From Sulfurimonadaceae bacterium (lineage in GTDB: Bacteria > Campylobacterota > Campylobacteria > Campylobacterales > Sulfurimonadaceae), in assembly GCA_030610325.1 (NCBI GenBank), contig JAUWRZ010000089.1, positions 1 to 7,719 of the forward strand: a stretch of 7,719 nucleotides of DNA, given 5' to 3'. Numbering within the stretch: the first letter of the stretch is position 1; every line of letters begins with the position of its first letter. Of the stretch, positions 6,052-7,719 are shown piece by piece. The translations under genes were made by a program, and so were the position numbers. The notes beneath the pieces are model-generated. The model was not told the origin of the DNA, ran no database searches, and saw only the letters and a program-made list of their open reading frames with translations.

Positions 6052-7363
6052 GTGGTTTAACCGTCTTTTTGACAACAAAGAGCTCGATCATTATCAGTTT
6101 GGACGCGGGATCAATGCCCAGATCGACCCTAAAGAGCCTGAACTCTTCTTAGCCTCGACAGAAGCTTTTGAGCAGGAGAAGACTATTGAGGCCTACCACC
6201 ATTTTCTACTCTCACTGCAAAACTATAACGGAGAGGACCCCACACACAACATCATAGTCAAAAAAGAGGTAGATAGACTAGATTTTGAACTCATACAGGG
6301 GTCAGCTAAAGTCACTGGCACTGTGACCGAGAAGAGTCTCGAAGCACAATGTATCATCGCCGATGCCACTCTTACTGATGTCGCCGTAAAACGCCGGCTA
6401 TTGGAGCGTGATTATCAACTCACTTATGCCCGTTTCTATACACAAGAGAAGAGGATAAGACTGAAGATCCGCCTCGATAACATGACGATGACCCCACAAA
6501 AAGTCTTTTTCCCACTGCGTGAGATCGCCCTCAACGCTGATTATGAGAAGGAGGATATGACCAGCGAGTTTAGTGAGCAGGCCGTCCTCGACACAGGGCA
6601 TATCATCTCCATCGTTGATGAGCAGAAGAGACAGAAGTACGACTATATGCAGAGATGGATAAAGGAGTATGAGCAGAAGATCAAAAGACTGCCTTCTGAT
6701 GATAATATAGGTATGGTCGCCTTTACCTACCTGACACTGCTGTTGCAGATAGATTACCTCATCGTCCCAAAAAAGCAGATCGGACAGAAGATCTTACGGC
6801 ATATCACTGAGTATTTCAGTGATGACGGTAAATCCGTAGAGCGTAAGAACGCAGAGCTACAGGCCTATGTGAAGATACTCAAAGCAACAGAGTATGAGAC
6901 CTTTGCACCCCAACTCTACAACAGTATCATCACCTTCTCACCGATGGAGCGAGCCACCCATGAGGAAATCGTCATCTTCATCGATGAGAGTCTGGGAAAG
7001 ATACGCTGGTATAAGAACAATCGCTACAGCCATATCATCATCACCCTCTACCGCTACATCTCACTCTATCTTCTCTACAACTACGGTCTGCACCCTTCCC
7101 TGCGTTCGCTGTTGCACCTTGTCGTCGAAGTCCAGCATGCCGATTACTTCAAAGACCTCGGTTATCGGCCACTCTATGAGCCTAAGACAAAAGAGTTCGA
7201 AAAGCGTCAGATCATAAATCGTATTGAGAAGACGATCACCCCATACCAGCAGCAGTTCAAACAGCTCAAACCCTTCGGTGAGAAACTTGACCTCTCATCA
7301 CTAGAACAGTTCAGCCATGACTTCTACCTGCAGCTGAAACATCTCGACTATACAGAGGTATAA
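6044..7363 (+). CDS. Conserved-looking hypothetical protein, possible YbjN/CesT-like N-terminal domain, partner of a serine protease
   Basis: This is a 439-residue soluble protein with no signal peptide or convincing membrane helix. I do not recognise it by name. Residues about 36-172 look like an alpha/beta fold. The stretch RRLLERDYQLTYARFYTQ (117-134), followed by a charged strand KRIRLKIRL and a helix FFPLREIALNADYEKED, resembles the layout of YbjN and type III secretion chaperone (CesT-like) domains. This is a by-eye inference. Residues about 190-439 are mostly helical: a charged segment (192-216), hydrophobic helices (222-241), an aromatic-rich helix (328-348, rich in Tyr and Leu) and a Lys/Gln-rich tail (384-411). 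The start is ATG 6044. No Shine-Dalgarno is visible and the frame upstream closes with TAG at 6011-6013 with no other ATG between, so coupling to upstream translation is likely. The protease gene follows after only 2 bases, so the two are almost certainly co-expressed. Confidence 0.85.
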   Translation: MPEWFNRLFDNKELDHYQFGRGINAQIDPKEPELFLASTEAFEQEKTIEAYHHFLLSLQNYNGEDPTHNIIVKKEVDRLDFELIQGSAKVTGTVTEKSLEAQCIIADATLTDVAVKRRLLERDYQLTYARFYTQEKRIRLKIRLDNMTMTPQKVFFPLREIALNADYEKEDMTSEFSEQAVLDTGHIISIVDEQKRQKYDYMQRWIKEYEQKIKRLPSDDNIGMVAFTYLTLLLQIDYLIVPKKQIGQKILRHITEYFSDDGKSVERKNAELQAYVKILKATEYETFAPQLYNSIITFSPMERATHEEIVIFIDESLGKIRWYKNNRYSHIIITLYRYISLYLLYNYGLHPSLRSLLHLVVEVQHADYFKDLGYRPLYEPKTKEFEKRQIINRIEKTITPYQQQFKQLKPFGEKLDLSSLEQFSHDFYLQLKHLDYTEV

Positions 7364-7365
7364 GC

Positions 7366-7719
7366 ATGCGTGCACAAGAGATACTAGATACCTACATCGA
7401 CAACATCATCCAGATCATCACCCCCTATGGAAGTGGAAGTGGTTTTGTGATAGATGATCTTATCATCACTAACTCGCATGTCGTCGACGGCCTCTCAGAG
7501 GTGGTCATCAGTGCCAAGAAACTGGGGCGTACAAAAGCCCATGTCATCTATGATGATCCCAGTAATGACCTTGCCTTTATCCGTATACCCAAGATGTCCA
7601 TCACCAATATCCTCTCACTCTCCTCCTCAGCAGTAAGTGATGGTGATAGCGTCGTAGCCGTCGGTCATCCCTATGGTCTCAACTACTCCATCACAGAGGG
7701 GATCGTCTCCAAAGCAGCC
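7366..7719 (+). CDS. Trypsin-like serine protease, HtrA/S1C-like, 5' part (cut by window end)
   Basis: The first 118 residues of a chymotrypsin-fold protease are present, open to the window edge. GSGSGFVIDD (22-31) is the usual opening of HtrA-like domains. ITNSHVV carries catalytic His38, DDPSNDLAFI carries catalytic Asp68, and VGHPYGL (99-105) followed by ITEGIVS (109-115) matches the GNPFGL...GIVS block of DegP/HtrA proteins. The catalytic Ser and any PDZ domain would lie beyond the window, so activity cannot be confirmed. The start at ATG 7366 has AGAGG at 7354-7358 with 7-base spacing. The protein begins MRAQEILDTYIDNIIQIITP with no signal peptide or membrane anchor, unlike periplasmic DegP/DegS, which suggests a cytoplasmic enzyme. 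Its 2-base distance from the upstream unknown gene suggests a functional pair. Confidence 0.9.
   Translation, partial: MRAQEILDTYIDNIIQIITPYGSGSGFVIDDLIITNSHVVDGLSEVVISAKKLGRTKAHVIYDDPSNDLAFIRIPKMSITNILSLSSSAVSDGDSVVAVGHPYGLNYSITEGIVSKAA

Noticed and set aside
6894..7217. A 107-codon + strand frame inside the unknown gene
   Set aside because: Its product is Ser/Pro/Thr-rich and looks like an out-of-frame reading of the main gene, which continues intact through it.
7454..7636. A 60-codon + strand frame inside the protease gene
   Set aside because: It is out of frame with the protease, whose catalytic motifs run through the same bases.
1..7719. CRISPR arrays, tRNA or rRNA genes, insertion sequences and prophage genes
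   Set aside because: No regularly spaced repeats, RNA gene structures, transposase motifs or terminal inverted repeats were seen. The only long repeat is the duplicated kinase core.

Overview
The window looks like chromosomal DNA from a free-living member of the Campylobacterota (epsilonproteobacteria), perhaps near Sulfurovum, Sulfuricurvum or Nitratifractor. This rests on the kinase core (a histidine-box motif HQWRQP preceded by QSRHAAMGEMI, common in that phylum), dense same-strand gene packing with ATGA overlaps, and moderate GC with mixed AGA/CGT and ATA/ATC codon use. The genus is a guess. All intact genes are on the + strand.

Layout: positions 1-85 are a leader with a ribosome binding site. 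Positions 86-5013 hold two overlapping genes for membrane-bound sensor histidine kinases. Each has a periplasmic solute-binding (venus-flytrap) sensor, one transmembrane helix past the signal peptide, two PAS modules and a HisKA/HATPase core. They are paralogues whose second PAS and kinase core are nearly superimposable, while the sensor and first PAS differ. No response regulator is visible. Positions 5014-5404 carry no intact + strand gene, but the minus strand keeps a broken reading frame interrupted by two TGA codons. This is read as the remnant of an unidentified gene. A promoter-like TATAAT lies at its far end.

Positions 5405-7719 form a likely operon: a DUF4136-type outer-membrane lipoprotein; a possible 26-codon ORF bridging it to the next gene; a 439-residue soluble protein of unknown function whose N-terminal part resembles the YbjN/CesT-like chaperone fold; and, two bases later, the start of a trypsin-like (S1C/HtrA-like) serine protease cut by the window end. 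The protease has His and Asp of the triad but no signal peptide, so it is probably cytoplasmic.

How they might work together: the kinase pair probably senses small extracellular ligands, possibly amino acids, and signals through a regulator elsewhere. The downstream protein plus cytoplasmic protease is the least explained part of the window and the best candidate for something undescribed, perhaps a protein quality-control, regulated-proteolysis or conflict module. No function can be proved from sequence alone.
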